Origin: Parelaphostrongylus tenuis
Taxonomy: Eukaryota > Nematoda > Chromadorea > Rhabditida > Metastrongylidae
NCBI GenBank assembly: GCA_019055375.1
Contig: JAHQIW010003936.1
Span: forward strand, 62,001-126,000
Direction: 5' to 3'
Length of the DNA stretch: 64,000 nt
Under the pieces are notes generated by a model. The model ran no database searches. It had not been told where the DNA came from and saw only the letters and a program-made list of their open reading frames with translations. Numbering within the stretch: the first letter of the stretch is position 1; each line of letters starts with the position of its first letter. Made by a program: the position numbers and the translations under genes. Shown here one piece after another: positions 46,205 through 57,600 of the stretch.

Positions 46205-47040
46205 ATTGTCCATAGTTGAAAAAGTGAGGTGTAAGTAACAAAAAGTCGTAGACAATTTTCTTGAGAAACTGGGTAAAGTACATCCTGACCCAGATAATAC
46301 TGAGCAAGATTATAAGGACATGTTGGCCCATTCTAAATTTAGACGTAAATTCTGTAGCCTCCTTCGATATGTAGCACTGACTCAAAAGACCAGCTCGTTG
46401 CATGCCATGAAGTGTATTCCTCTCAACGCAATTGCACACTGTTCATAATCTTTTAACCAGTTCTCTCATGTTGTCATCCTAATTCATTGGGTAGTCCTGT
46501 ATATAAGGGATGTGTTGTTTTCTATTGATGATCAACTTAAGTTGCTCATTTCGCTCCACAGCGGCTATTCTCTCTAATAATTGTGTTCCCTTTCGACTAA
46601 TTATGATCAGATTTTTTTCTTTACTCCGTTGAGCTCAGTATGCGTTTTCTTTAATTCTGCACATTGCTTCGTAAACGCACGAGGTTGCCCAAAATAATGA
46701 TCGAGGTGGAATGTGCATCAATATTAGCCTTAGGCGACTCAGTATGCTGATACAAGAATGCATCGCTCTAGTGGGGCGGTAGATAGCGTTAGTGATATTG
46801 GTTCACCCTGTTACACTCTCTCTCTCCACTTCGTACGGTGAGTGAACAATGGAAAACTGCTGCGTCTGAGAAGAAAGGAAAGCAGTTTTAACAGTGTGAA
46901 GAGCTAAGGTTACAAACAGTGTTAACCTGATTGCGTAACAACTTGGGAGATCGACATTTCTTGAAACTCGACATGTTAGCAATATGGAACCAAAAAAGGA
47001 GAGAATAGCTCAGGAACTAATATTTATTTTAAGCATTCGC
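46205..47040. other. Unassigned stretch
   Basis: No repeat copy or exon recognised; a 96-codon minus frame (46439-46149) has no support. Confidence 0.4.
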
Positions 47041-47895
47041 AAGATTGGTATCAGATATTCGATCGATTGTCCTTCTGAGCGATAGATGGATGTTCTTGAT
47101 TAGTGGCTGACGTTTCGGCATGGTCGCCTTTCTCACAACTTGAACGTATTATTGTAACATTATTCATATAATTACGCAGAGTACTATGGATAAAACTGAA
47201 AAGTCCCAATGGTTGAGACGGCAACAGCATGAGCGTAGGTACAGTGTACCTTATCTCTTGCAAGACATGTGGTGACAAACACATTGGCGACACGGGCAGA
47301 CCACTTCATATCCGCATAAAAGCGCACCCAGACGGAAAGTCAAACAAAGATTCAAATAAAGGTCTGAGCATATACAGGATACAAAGGCACAACGATGGCG
47401 ACTTTGAGGTAGTAGTTAAAATCTTAAGACACGAAACGAAAACATCGGCGCAAAAACCTTCGAAGGTTCCTGGAATATTTCTAAAAACCCACAGATGAGC
47501 AGGAAGGGAGAGTGCCTTACCCTTACCAACCACATGGCACCTTATCTCAGACTGATTTTCTAGTCTGGGTATAAGCTGACACCCTTATTCTACTTGAACA
47601 AATAACATAGGGGGGGGGGGTGGGGTTTCGGGTTCGTACGTCACCCTGTGCAAGGATTGTAGGTAATCTCTAGACTAGATAGCACGGTGAGTCGTTTCTC
47701 TATAAAAGATCGCTTACTAATGCCGTGCAATTTCATATTTCCCATAATACTCTGCGTAAGTGTGTAAACGACCGCTTCGAAACGTCAGCCACCAATATTC
47801 AAGAAGATCCATCGATCATCCAGATGGACAATCAATCGAATAAATCATACCAACAGCGAAAGCTCAAAATAAATATCAGCTTTCAAACTATTTTT
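47040..47895 (+). mobile_element. Penelope-like element with inverted terminal segments
   Basis: Centre 47229-47565: SVGTVYLISCKTC, HIGDTGRPLHIRIK (GIY-YIG core, with Y-I-G changed to H-I-G), then after a frameshift near 47455 the C-terminus ECLTLTNHMAPYLRLIF and stop. The flanks 47045-47185 and 47740-47895 are inverted repeats of each other (left GGCTGACGTTTCGGCATGGT and AATTACGCAGAGTACTATGG; right the complements, CGCTTCGAAACGTCAGCC and CATAATACTCTGCGTAAG). PLEs are known for terminal repeats in direct or inverted order, so this fits a short, rearranged copy. Confidence 0.8.
47612..47625 (+). repeat. G-rich homopolymer
   Basis: Eleven G, one T, four G. Such runs are often mis-called in assemblies. 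Confidence 0.9.
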
Positions 47896-47959
47896 TATTC
47901 CCAGTTAACCTCATTATTCGCATGATTGGAAGAAAGACCACTGCTCTACATTACTACAG

Positions 47960-48600
47960 TGTTTGAAGCCAAACAATCCAAAATGCATAAAATGTCCAGT
48001 AAGACCAAGAGTGCAAGAAGTGAGCATTATGAAGTTCATTTTTTTTCAAACATTTCTTCTTTACGGCAGTGTCCGATCAGACACATCAGCAGCCAGTCCT
48101 TCACCGACTGTAAAAGTTAAGAGTGTGTTTGGCGTTGTGGGATCGAAGTAAACACCTTGTACTGTGGTGTGCCTCTCACGACTGCGCTACATGCACCTTG
48201 GATGTCAAACAAGCTTAATGTGAGTGAACATCAATTTCAGGAACAGGTGCCACTGGAAAGAGCGGTCCACTAAAAAAGGCACCGCCGAAGTCACGAAAGT
48301 GAGTCTAACGCCCTTTAGAAAGAGTACAAGCTTGGTTATTCGTTTGGTACTCGTTATACGTTGATACTCATAAGGATAATAATATCTATACACATTCCTT
48401 GTTCGCTATGAAAACAATCACCTATTTTTTCTCCAATGTGCGATATGAATTTTCGATTTTTTTCGCTTTTGGCCTCTTTCGCTTCACTTTTTTTTCGACT
48501 TGAAACGTTGAATATAAATTGTAAAAGCGATCCAATCATAAATAACACTCTCCCACAAATGGCTCTATCCCGATATCAAGATGTTTGATCTCTACATAAT
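47960..48600 (-). repeat. Repeat block X, partial copy 3
   Basis: Parallels 48890-49540 as a direct repeat about 930 bases away (shared: CTGCGCTACATG.CA.CTTGGATGTC, AACAAGCTTAATGTGA, TACTCGTTATACGT). It includes a SINE-C at 48045-48200 (minus). Confidence 0.8.
48045..48200 (-). mobile_element. SINE-C, tRNA-derived
   Basis: Minus strand: GTGCATGTAGCGCAGTCGTG (A box TGTAGCGCAGTCG), TTCGATCCC (B box), then ACACACTCTTAACTTTTACA and TGCCGTAAAGAAGAAATG. Confidence 0.7.
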
Positions 48601-50340
48601 CCGGCTTCTCGTTATAGCAGCGTCCCTTATGATTGAGGTGATTTTTGGTTCACACAACTTCCTGTACTGGGTGTCAATAACTTTTACCTATTGTTAAATT
48701 TTCGAGAAGAGATAGTTCTAAATAAAGTCTCTCATTCTCTCGTTACCGTTCATAGTATTTGAAGTGTTTCAATATTCTGATACATGAAATACACATTAGA
48801 CCAGATACCTGATGGATACATTAAGAACATAAGCAAAAAGGATGTGATTTAAATAAGCACCATCTATCTACATTATTTCAGTGCATGAACCCAATCAATG
48901 CCAAGGGCATGAAAAAGACAGCAGGACCATCAAAGGTGCAGGTAAACATGAGAAGGTTCAGCTTTTCATTTTTCCAAAATTTCTTTTCTACGGCAGTGTT
49001 CTTGTCCGATCAGACACATTAGCAGCCAAGTTCTTCACCGACTATTAACGCTCACAGTGTGTTTGGCACTGTAGGATCGAACCGAACACCTTGCACTGTG
49101 GGGTTCTCTCACGACTGCGCTACATGGCATCTTGGATGTCAAACAAGCTTAATGTGATTGAACAACAATTTCAGGAAATATTGACACTAGAACTAGGTGC
49201 TCACTAAAAAAGCATCACCGACGCCTCGCAATTACGAAAGTGAGTTTAACGTCCTACATGAGCAAAGAGTACAAATTTAGTGACACCTTTGGTACTCGTT
49301 ATACGTCAATAGTCCAAATGATAATGATATCTGAATACACTCTCTGTCTGTTATGAGGACCCCTCACCTATTTTCCTTCAATATGTGATTTAAATTTTTG
49401 GTTCTTTTTAGCGTTTGGCCTCTTTTGCTTAATTTTCTTTCAAGCTGAAACGTTGAATATAAATTGTGAAAGCGATCCATTCATGAGCAAACTCACCACA
49501 CCATTTAGTCATTTTTGATGCCATTTCTTCTTATGCTCTTAACCACTTGATAATCAGAGCAAAGAAATTTCTCTCATTTAGGAACGGTGAAAGAGGCTAG
49601 GGCAGACAACACGTCACCCTTCCAAATCAGTTTGCCGGAGAAGGCCTGGGCGCTTTCATTCTTGCATCCCCTGATCACAGAAATACTGCCGAAACATTTC
49701 TATAGGATCAAATAGAAATTTCCGGGACCATGTTTTCAGTGCTCATTATAATGTCCAAGAGGGCATAAAAACGAATCTGGATTCGATATCGGATAAGACG
49801 AATCCACTAAGAAAAGCGTGCGTTTCAGAGTTTTCAGTATAATTTCCCGTCAATGGCCACATTTTATTACGACAAGTGTTTACAGATAGGGAGAGAAACA
49901 GAAGAAAGAAAGTGAAGGAAAAATGGAGCAGCATGTGTCGATCGCTGGAGAGAAAGTCCGGGATCTCAATCTATGTGTGTTACAACTTTGACTCTTCAAG
50001 ACTGGCAGTTGTTCTTCGTAGAGAATTTACGCGATTTCATTGTTTTTCTTTGTAGCATATGTAGCATATGGACAAATCGGGCATACCGTAGAGGAGAGGC
50101 TGGTAAAAAGAAGTGGAAGGACAAAAACAGTAAATAAGGTGCTTTGAGTTAGAGAAGAATGCAAGCGATAGAAAATAGATAGACCTCTACGACGACGATT
50201 TGACATAGACGAGTTCCATCACTGTATATTGTTACATGACCAAAAGCCATCAATAAAGAATCTACAACAATCTCATGTTTGTGAAGTATTTGAAGGTGTT
50301 TAAATCTCTTTGTTCGTCAGACTACTTGGTGGTCCATTAC
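48565..50340 (-). repeat. Repeat block X, copy 2 (inverted partner of 7240-8990)
   Basis: Reverse-complement alignment with 7240-8990 along nearly the whole length. Contains a SINE-C at 48985-49130. Confidence 0.8.
48985..49130 (-). mobile_element. SINE-C, tRNA-derived
   Basis: Third copy; minus-strand head ATGTAGCGCAGTCGTGAGAG, B box GGTTCGATCC and the same body. Confidence 0.7.
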
Positions 50341-50719
50341 AAAATCATGAGGACATAAATTGCTCAGAATGAATATGTTGGTATTTGTGTAAACGAACAT
50401 GGTGTTGTCAACAATAGCTTAGAGGCGAATGATGACCCCAATCGAGTCCACCCGAGTTATATCATGATTACGGATTTTGCATGACGCGAAGGAGATCTCA
50501 TCGATAATTTCGGTGCACATGTGACATCCACGTAACCCCTCTGACTGACCTAGCAGTGCTCCAGAACAGCCATTTAGCAGCTAGCTCTAAATCGACATTT
50601 CATTTCTTCGGCCTACTCTAAAAGAATCTACGTAATCTATAACGGCATGTGACAGTAACAGCACAAGCAATCGTTTCACAGCAATCAATATAGAGGGTAT
50701 ATTATAACTTATTACGGTG

Positions 50720-51640
50720 TAATTATGCTTAACAATTGGTTTTTGCTACGTGGAATAATGTAAAACTCTCTATGAAAGGAGCTGAGAGCAGAAACATCTA
50801 GCCATAGTCATTCGCTGTTCAACTGATCATGATACTTGAGAAGAGGAGCACGCGCTCTCGGTTAGATTGAGATGCGTGTTCAAGTTCCGTCTAACGCTAT
50901 AGTTTTGCGCATCACTCCACATCATGGGGTACATATATACATATATTTATATATTTATATGCATATATATGTATATATTTACATATGCATATATATGTAT
51001 GTCCTCATTTTATTCTCTTCTGTATATACTTTCAAGGACCAAACGGTACGTTTCGTGCCGTACCGCCCGACATCAGATTTCACTAAGGTACTGTGATGGC
51101 GGCGTCTTGCCTCGTGAGAAAGGCGGAGCGTCATGTGAGAAGACAGACGCAGACAGTGTGACATTCCCGTTCAGACACGCAGAACTGTCTGCCGGCGTGT
51201 CTGAAGAGCTTTGGGACTGCGGATGCGAGGAGACGAACTCAGGATCTTAGGGAACACTATCACCATGAACTGGTGAAATTCATTGTGAAACCTTCTACAG
51301 CGATAATCTTAGTAGAAAGATTGTTAATATGTTCCACATTGCTTCTATATTTCTTATGTATCAACGAGAAAGTACATGGCTATGAAAAGAAGCATATTTC
51401 CACCTGGTGTATATTTGTTTATTTTTTGTAGATGTTGCTGTAGCCCATTCGACAGCTTGAGAAACCGACTTTCATAGTAGGCTTGATTTCCGATTCGAAA
51501 TTCAAACTAGATTTTACCATTGAAAACTTAACGTTTTGCTTTTGACTCGTTTCATTCATCTATCCGCGGTCGATGAGTTGATACCAGATGAATAATATTC
51601 TAGTCAAGATCGACTGGAAAGGTGTCACCTCGTCCATGTA
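50720..51640 (+). repeat. Long interspersed repeat D, copy 2
   Basis: Direct match of 5800-6650, including the SINE-A head (50840-50935) and an expanded TA/TG tract (50928-51000). Confidence 0.8.
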
Positions 51641-51789
51641 AGGCTCAGTGGGGTTGGTATACACGTTAAGTGGATACCATAACAACAAAACGGTTAGTCA
51701 AATCTAGTTGATTATTTTCCAATGTAAGATTGTTCAAATGTTTACTTTTCTTTTTTTTCTCTCTACTCTTTTCTTTCCCTTCAACTTTA

Positions 51790-52070
51790 GTTATGGAAGT
51801 GTGTGACTAAGTCGATGTAGGTCAGTACATTGCAGTGGTGGTTCAAGAAGTTCATAAAAGGTTGACAACGACCAACTGGGAGCAACCATGGAGGCTAGGC
51901 CCCCTCCCCCTAAGACTACACGAGATGTTGCGGAAGAATTCAGCGTTGACCATTCCAAGGTCGCCTGCCATTTGAGCAAATTTGAACGGTGAAGGCGGTT
52001 ATAAACAGGTCTATAGCTGCACGAACTTTCGCACCAACCATATAATATCATTCGATCAAGACATACTGAG
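51790..52070 (+). pseudogene. Mariner transposase N-terminal relic
   Basis: The plus strand reads DNDQLGATMEARPPPPKTTR then DVAEEFSVDHSKVACHLSKF, the second helix-turn-helix of mariner transposases (pattern TTRE.A.E..V.HST..RHL). A decayed K-K-L-.-.-W-.-P-H-E-L segment follows. Stops occur on both sides and no catalytic domain follows. Confidence 0.75.
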
Positions 52071-52189
52071 AAATCTTTACCAATACTACATTATCATAGA
52101 GACGCTAAATTCCTAAAAATCTCTTCTCTTAAATAATTTCTAGCTCTCTTCTTTAAGCCAAACACGAGCTGTTATATTAATCTTTACTC

Positions 52190-52240
52190 AACAGCTGACA
52201 TATCGGCAGTTCGTCTTCTTCAGAGCCTTGGAAGGTCAAG
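52190..52240 (-). mobile_element. Penelope tail fragment
   Basis: Minus strand: AAGGCTCTGAAGAAGACGAA, then CTGCCGATATGTCAGCTGTT, the PLE tail phrase. Confidence 0.6.
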
Positions 52241-52690
52241 TTTTTTTTTTTGTAATCCAATCAGTCAAACATTTCCATTACTCCTTTAGAAAGGATCACC
52301 AAAATCAGAACCAAAAAATCACTTTCTCTCATCACCTTTCTAGCTATCATGATGAGTCAAAAGCAATACTTCAGCGACACATCGTGTATCACTCACGCAA
52401 ATTATCAGGCACTCAATATACAACAAGCAATTCTCAGCCCGAATAGACTTCAGTTGCTTCATTAGGAGCCGTTGAAATCTTTAATCTCTTGACAATAGGT
52501 GCTTTCCTGGTTTGTCGAGATGAAATTTGGATCTATTTACAATCCGTGAAACTGATCTTGGTGACGCCATCATGTTTCCAAGAATTTGATAGAGACTAAG
52601 TTAATTAGAATGGGACATATTTCAATTTTTTATTTTCACTGTCTTCAAGCAGTGTTATAGATACAGATCTAGGGCACTTTTAAGTTGTAG
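52240..52690. other. Unassigned stretch
   Basis: A 72-codon frame (52228-52446) rich in S, H and Q has no supporting signal; nothing else recognised. Confidence 0.4.
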
Positions 52691-53350
52691 GGGAACAAGT
52701 GAGTAATCGATCTTACTGGCTGTACAAGAATTTTCCATACGAGTATTGGTAATTATTCGGAAGCATAAATCTCTGCCCAGAGCAGCACGTGGCCGCTTTT
52801 TCAACACACCCTTTTACAACGCTGTAAAATACGAAATAAAACTATATCCTATATCGGCAGCACGCATTCATTTTCATCGCGCGTTGAAATTAATAGAAGC
52901 GCGAAGAGCATATGAACGCGTACAGAAAACTTCGTAGTATCTGAGCTGATATTTTTATATGGAGTGCCTTTCGATGCAGAGGAAAAATTTCCAGTTGAAT
53001 AGCAAGTTGAAACTCATATGCCTAACTCATCACTTCATCGGTCGATCATCTAGGCTCTTGCCCGCTGGTTAATCGGTAAACAAGCCGTTGGATAAGTGAA
53101 ACTCGACTTTATTTCTAATAATACTAGGCAGTGCAACGGTCTTTCACGAAAATAAGCACAGCGCCGAAATCATTGAAGATTACGCTATCGAATGGTTGCT
53201 GGTAGTTAGCAATTACTAATAACTACTAATGTTACAGATTATGAAAAGGTGTATAAAAAAGAAGCAGCCACGTGCGGCTCTAGTCAGAGATTCAAACTTT
53301 CAAATGATTACTAACACTCCCATGAACAATCCTTGTGAAGCGAATGAGTT
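52690..53350 (+). repeat. Interspersed repeat M/N copy
   Basis: Matches 34250-34970 and 61190-62140. The N core GATTACGCTATCGAATGG is at 53178. Confidence 0.7.
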
Positions 53351-53399
53351 TGAGTATTTATTTGTACCCTTATAACCGAAAAGCACCCATCTAAGAGTA

Positions 53400-53640
53400 C
53401 TGAGTGTTTACAAAACTTTCGACATTGGGCTCAGGATGAATCCGCGTTCCATTCGTATCGGTATGCGTGCTACCACCACACTATAGAGGACAGCGCTCTG
53501 GCACCACTCTTTCTTTGAAATATTATATCGCACCTGTTACAAATAAATCTCTAACGGATTTGGCCAGGTGATCACATTTCAGCATTGAACACTGTTAAGC
53601 TAATAGCCGTTCGAGATGTATAATTTATGCAGCTCATATA
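53400..53640 (-). mobile_element. SINE-A-like, decayed
   Basis: Minus-strand head region GTGGTGGTAGCACGCATACC and B-box relic CGCGGATTCATCCTGAGCCC, with a flank shared with 33360-33560 and 62990-63100. Confidence 0.55.
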
Positions 53641-53969
53641 TGATGTCAGACTGATTACCAAAGGCTGACACTAACAAAGTTGTAGGTTTTCTCGACACAC
53701 GTAGCAGTCCGAAATATCTCGAAATCATAGGAAAGTAAAATTGAGAGCTTAGAGACTACTATACTATTTCGATACTTAGACAGTCCTCTTTACTTTTGTG
53801 GGCTCCATCACATCTCCACTCACTTTCATCTCCCGCGATAATCGACCACGGTGCTGGTTTGATTGGAACCAAGCGAAATCCCCGAAAAACATTCTGTGGC
53901 TCAGAGATGGTTTTCAGATGTGAAAATAGATGGCTGGTATAAGCCACGAGTATACCGTTTAGGTGGATG

Positions 53970-54260
53970 AAGGAAAAAGGTATCGGCGATTATCAATCCC
54001 TGAGGAATGGCCATGCATTCCTCTTCAATTTCTTAGCTTTGTTCGTGATGTTTGAATGCATATCTGGCCTTTACAATGACTCGCAGTGGCCTACCGACGT
54101 ATCGAGTAGGTGCTGAATGTCCCCCTCTTCCCCCCATACAAGAGTAACAATTTACTGAACCCGGAAGGCCTGAAGGTTTGGTGAGTCATGAGCGCGAGAT
54201 TGAGCCATTGACCCCTTGTCGGGCACAGACCACCTCTGACCCTGCGTCACATGCGTTCTA
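53970..54260 (-). mobile_element. SINE-B, diverged
   Basis: Minus-strand copy with body and A-box relic (ATGTGACGCAGGGTCAGAGG); the B-box region is partly decayed. Confidence 0.75.
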
Positions 54261-54421
54261 GTTCGAATGGTTGTCTAAGAAAACGCTCCCATGCTAATTT
54301 AGTCCACTATAAATTTCATTTATGGACGAAACATCTTTGCATCGAAATTGGTGTATATTCTGTCTAATCTCATCAATACAGGAACAAAAGAGATATTAGA
54401 GGGAAAAGAAATTAAAATATA

Positions 54422-54427
54422 TTTATT
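54422..54427 (-). terminator. Possible polyadenylation signal of gene 4
   Basis: AATAAA on the minus strand, about 190 bases behind the stop at 54619. Confidence 0.4.
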
Positions 54428-54618
54428 GAAGGTCTCGATTTGAGTCATAATTTTGAGAAAAGGTCTAAAAAGAATGCCAGGAAGGAAGAAAATTACCAGA
54501 AGAATATCGGCATAAAAAAACCGAATGTCAATGGATAATGTTGTAATCATAACATTGTAGTTCGATCACTAGCAAGCTTCTACAAAGAACTTGTAGTAGA
54601 TTCAAATGAAAATACACT

Positions 54619-57600
54619 TTATGATAGCCATAAATCAGAACAAAAAGTGAGCACCTGGATTTGGAAATAAGATCCACACAATTAGAGAAGGAAAAAATCA
54701 TGGAAAACGTACAGCAATGTCATCCTTAAGACTTTCACAAGACTCCATCAACTGTTGCACGCGACAAATTTTACCTTCCAAAGAGTTCACACGCTCCTTC
54801 CATTCAAGGACTTCAGCTATATTGACATTTTCGGCCGACAAAAACATATTGTATAGCTTCCTTCTTCTCAGTCAGTAGCTGCTTCTGATATTACGGAAAT
54901 TAATTAGAACGCTCTCAAACTGTCTCTTGTGCTCATATTATTATTGTCAGCCTGACACAAGCAAATCAACCAAATGTAGTGAAACTTGAGGCTCCCTTAC
55001 CCGTTCGGGACGGTACCCCAAATCGCCGCGCGCGCCACTAAAATCGCCGGGATTTAAGCTTTCGAATAATTACTGGAAGAGTGAAAAAAAGTTTTTTGCA
55101 CCAAATAGTGCCACCAAACATTCGTGTACCAGCAGAGGTGCAAGCCGTCTCAAACGGGTTAACTTACCTATCTCTTCATAGTAGATGGTTTATCTCGTAA
55201 AGGGTAAAGGTCCGTTAGTTTCATAGTATGATCGAAGAATTATCTAGTAGATGTTTCCATTTCGATATAGAATTATTGCATTATGTAAACAATGTGTTCG
55301 ACAAACTAGAAGCGTAGCTGGTTGCTATATATGATGGTCGTAGTCCAAGAACACTGTACCTCAGGTTTCTGCGTGGTATATAGGTAAAGTCGAAGAGTCA
55401 GTATGCTTATTCCCGCATAGCACAGCTCCTAAAGCACTGTGATTTCTTCCAAGAAACATATTTCAGCTCCATAAGACCAAAAGGACACTTCAATCTTCAG
55501 TCCAATGCGAGCGGTGAGGGTCCCCTTGACTATTCGACTTTCACAAATCTTCTTCGCCGTAGAAAGATTTTTATTTACAACTACAGTATTTATTCAAAAG
55601 CGCGAATTCGACGATTTCAATAATGCATTTAGTTCTTGAAAAGGTCTCCTTAGTGCGCTGTTGTAGAAAAAATAAGACTATGTTCCGCACTCCGTTTGTT
55701 TTATTTGCTCGGTCGGAGCCTATGAATCGATGTTTACTAAAATCTACTAACTCATTCGATAGTAAAGATTTCGTCGATTATGAAGCTCGATTTTGTTTTT
55801 GGGTCTTCCTGGGTGAGTTATAAGAATAATGATAAAATTACGTTTCACATTCGGAGTTCTCTTCGTTTGCAAGAGTTATAAGTGCACAAAAAGTCCGTGA
55901 CCATGTAGAGAAAATTGTGTTTTACCAGAGTTATAGGAGAAAGAGAAGTTTTTTCCAGGAAGAAAGAAAGAAATCTTTATTAAAAGAAAATCGCGCGCAT
56001 TGCGATATCGATTATGCTCCCATCCGCAAAGGGTTAGATCGTTATTCATTTTCAATAATTGCCACAACTTAAACATTGTTTGCTTGATCGATGATATATT
56101 CAATTTCATTCGACTTCCTCATAACACCATGGCTCCATGCGTTTTCTTCCTCTCTATTCACAATTTGATGATTTTCACAAATGGTGTGTACACTTTGAGT
56201 ATCATTTCTACTTCAGTAGGATTTCTCAAAGTAGATAAAACCATCGATAAACGAGAAACAAGCTTCTCTGGAAACTCTAGCCGATTCGAGTGATGAACAA
56301 CGAGTAGGTGAATCGCCGTCATTCAAATGAGGGATTGAAAAGTTATCATGGGTATAGTAGGCAGGAAAACGAAAGTCTTTTCCTAGCAGATCAGCTGGTT
56401 GTCCGAAGAACGAGGTGCGCTTGGACGATACTGAACACGTTTTTGTAGTCTTCAAAAGTAAGAACAAATGGAGGTGGTGCTTAGCGTTTACATAAAAACA
56501 GTTAGCAAGTAAAACGTGCTACGTGAAGCAGATAAAAAGCACGCCTAGGATGTCCTTGACTAGTACTGTTTCTTTTTGAAACAAGAGATTGTTTAGAAAG
56601 TTGACGTCGCTTTGGTTTTTTTGAATGGTTTTCGCAGTGAATTGCAGGATTTCGGTACATACCTTTCGTTTCGAGTGTTTTCTTTAGCCCACACTCAAAT
56701 TTCAATATGACAGATAATCATTTTTTGACTCACGCATATGGTCTGGTATGTAAGGACAGACTTATAGAGCACGATACACGTGTTTCAACCTTCACGGTCT
56801 CATCACTCGGGCGGTACCCTTTTCGTCTTTAACCAATCCTTTCGGGGCGCTTCCCTCTATACTATGAGTAGGCGACGACGAACATTTGACACTGCAAGTC
56901 CAGTGAAAAAAATGATTATCTGGCGTACTGAAATTTGAGCGCCGTCTTAAGAAAACACTCGAAACGAAAGGTAAGACATATTAACGATAGCAGCCAAGAG
57001 CAATTAAGTGTACAACACTGTTTGTTCACTGATAAGTGTAAAAATGCTCGTCGTCGCTTACTCTTAGTATAGGGGACTGAGCGCTCCGAGAGGATTGGGT
57101 AAAGACGAAAAGGAACCGCCCAACTGATGATACCGTCAAGATTGAAACACGTGTCTCGAGCTCTATAAGTCAGCCATTACATACCAGACCACATGCATAG
57201 CTCAAAAAAAAATGATTATCTGGTAAATTGGGATTTTGGTATCATACAACTACGCACTTTCTTGAGCACATTTTGGCTTAGAACTTGCCCATACTTGCTC
57301 GACGATGGAGCTGTCTTGGGAAAAAGTCTTGCTTACTACTCATACGCGAACGCCGCGTAGGAAAAATTGCTAGTGAAGCGGAGCGCAAGGTTAATAGAGC
57401 ATGGGACGATGACACGGTTGCTGAAGGAACGGCTAGAAAGTGGCTCGCGAAGCTCAAAGCTGGAGAGAATAGTCTGGAGAATCAGTCGCACTCAGGCCGT
57501 CTACAGGAAGTTGATCGTCAGATTGTCCTTGAGATGGTCAGCTGGCCGCTTCACTAGCATTGTCTCCTAAGCGCCAATAATGAATGAGTACTAAGCGAAT

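Noticed and set aside
47612..47625. G-rich run as a regulatory G-quadruplex
   Set aside because: A single run, not four spaced runs; more likely a slippage tract or assembly artefact.
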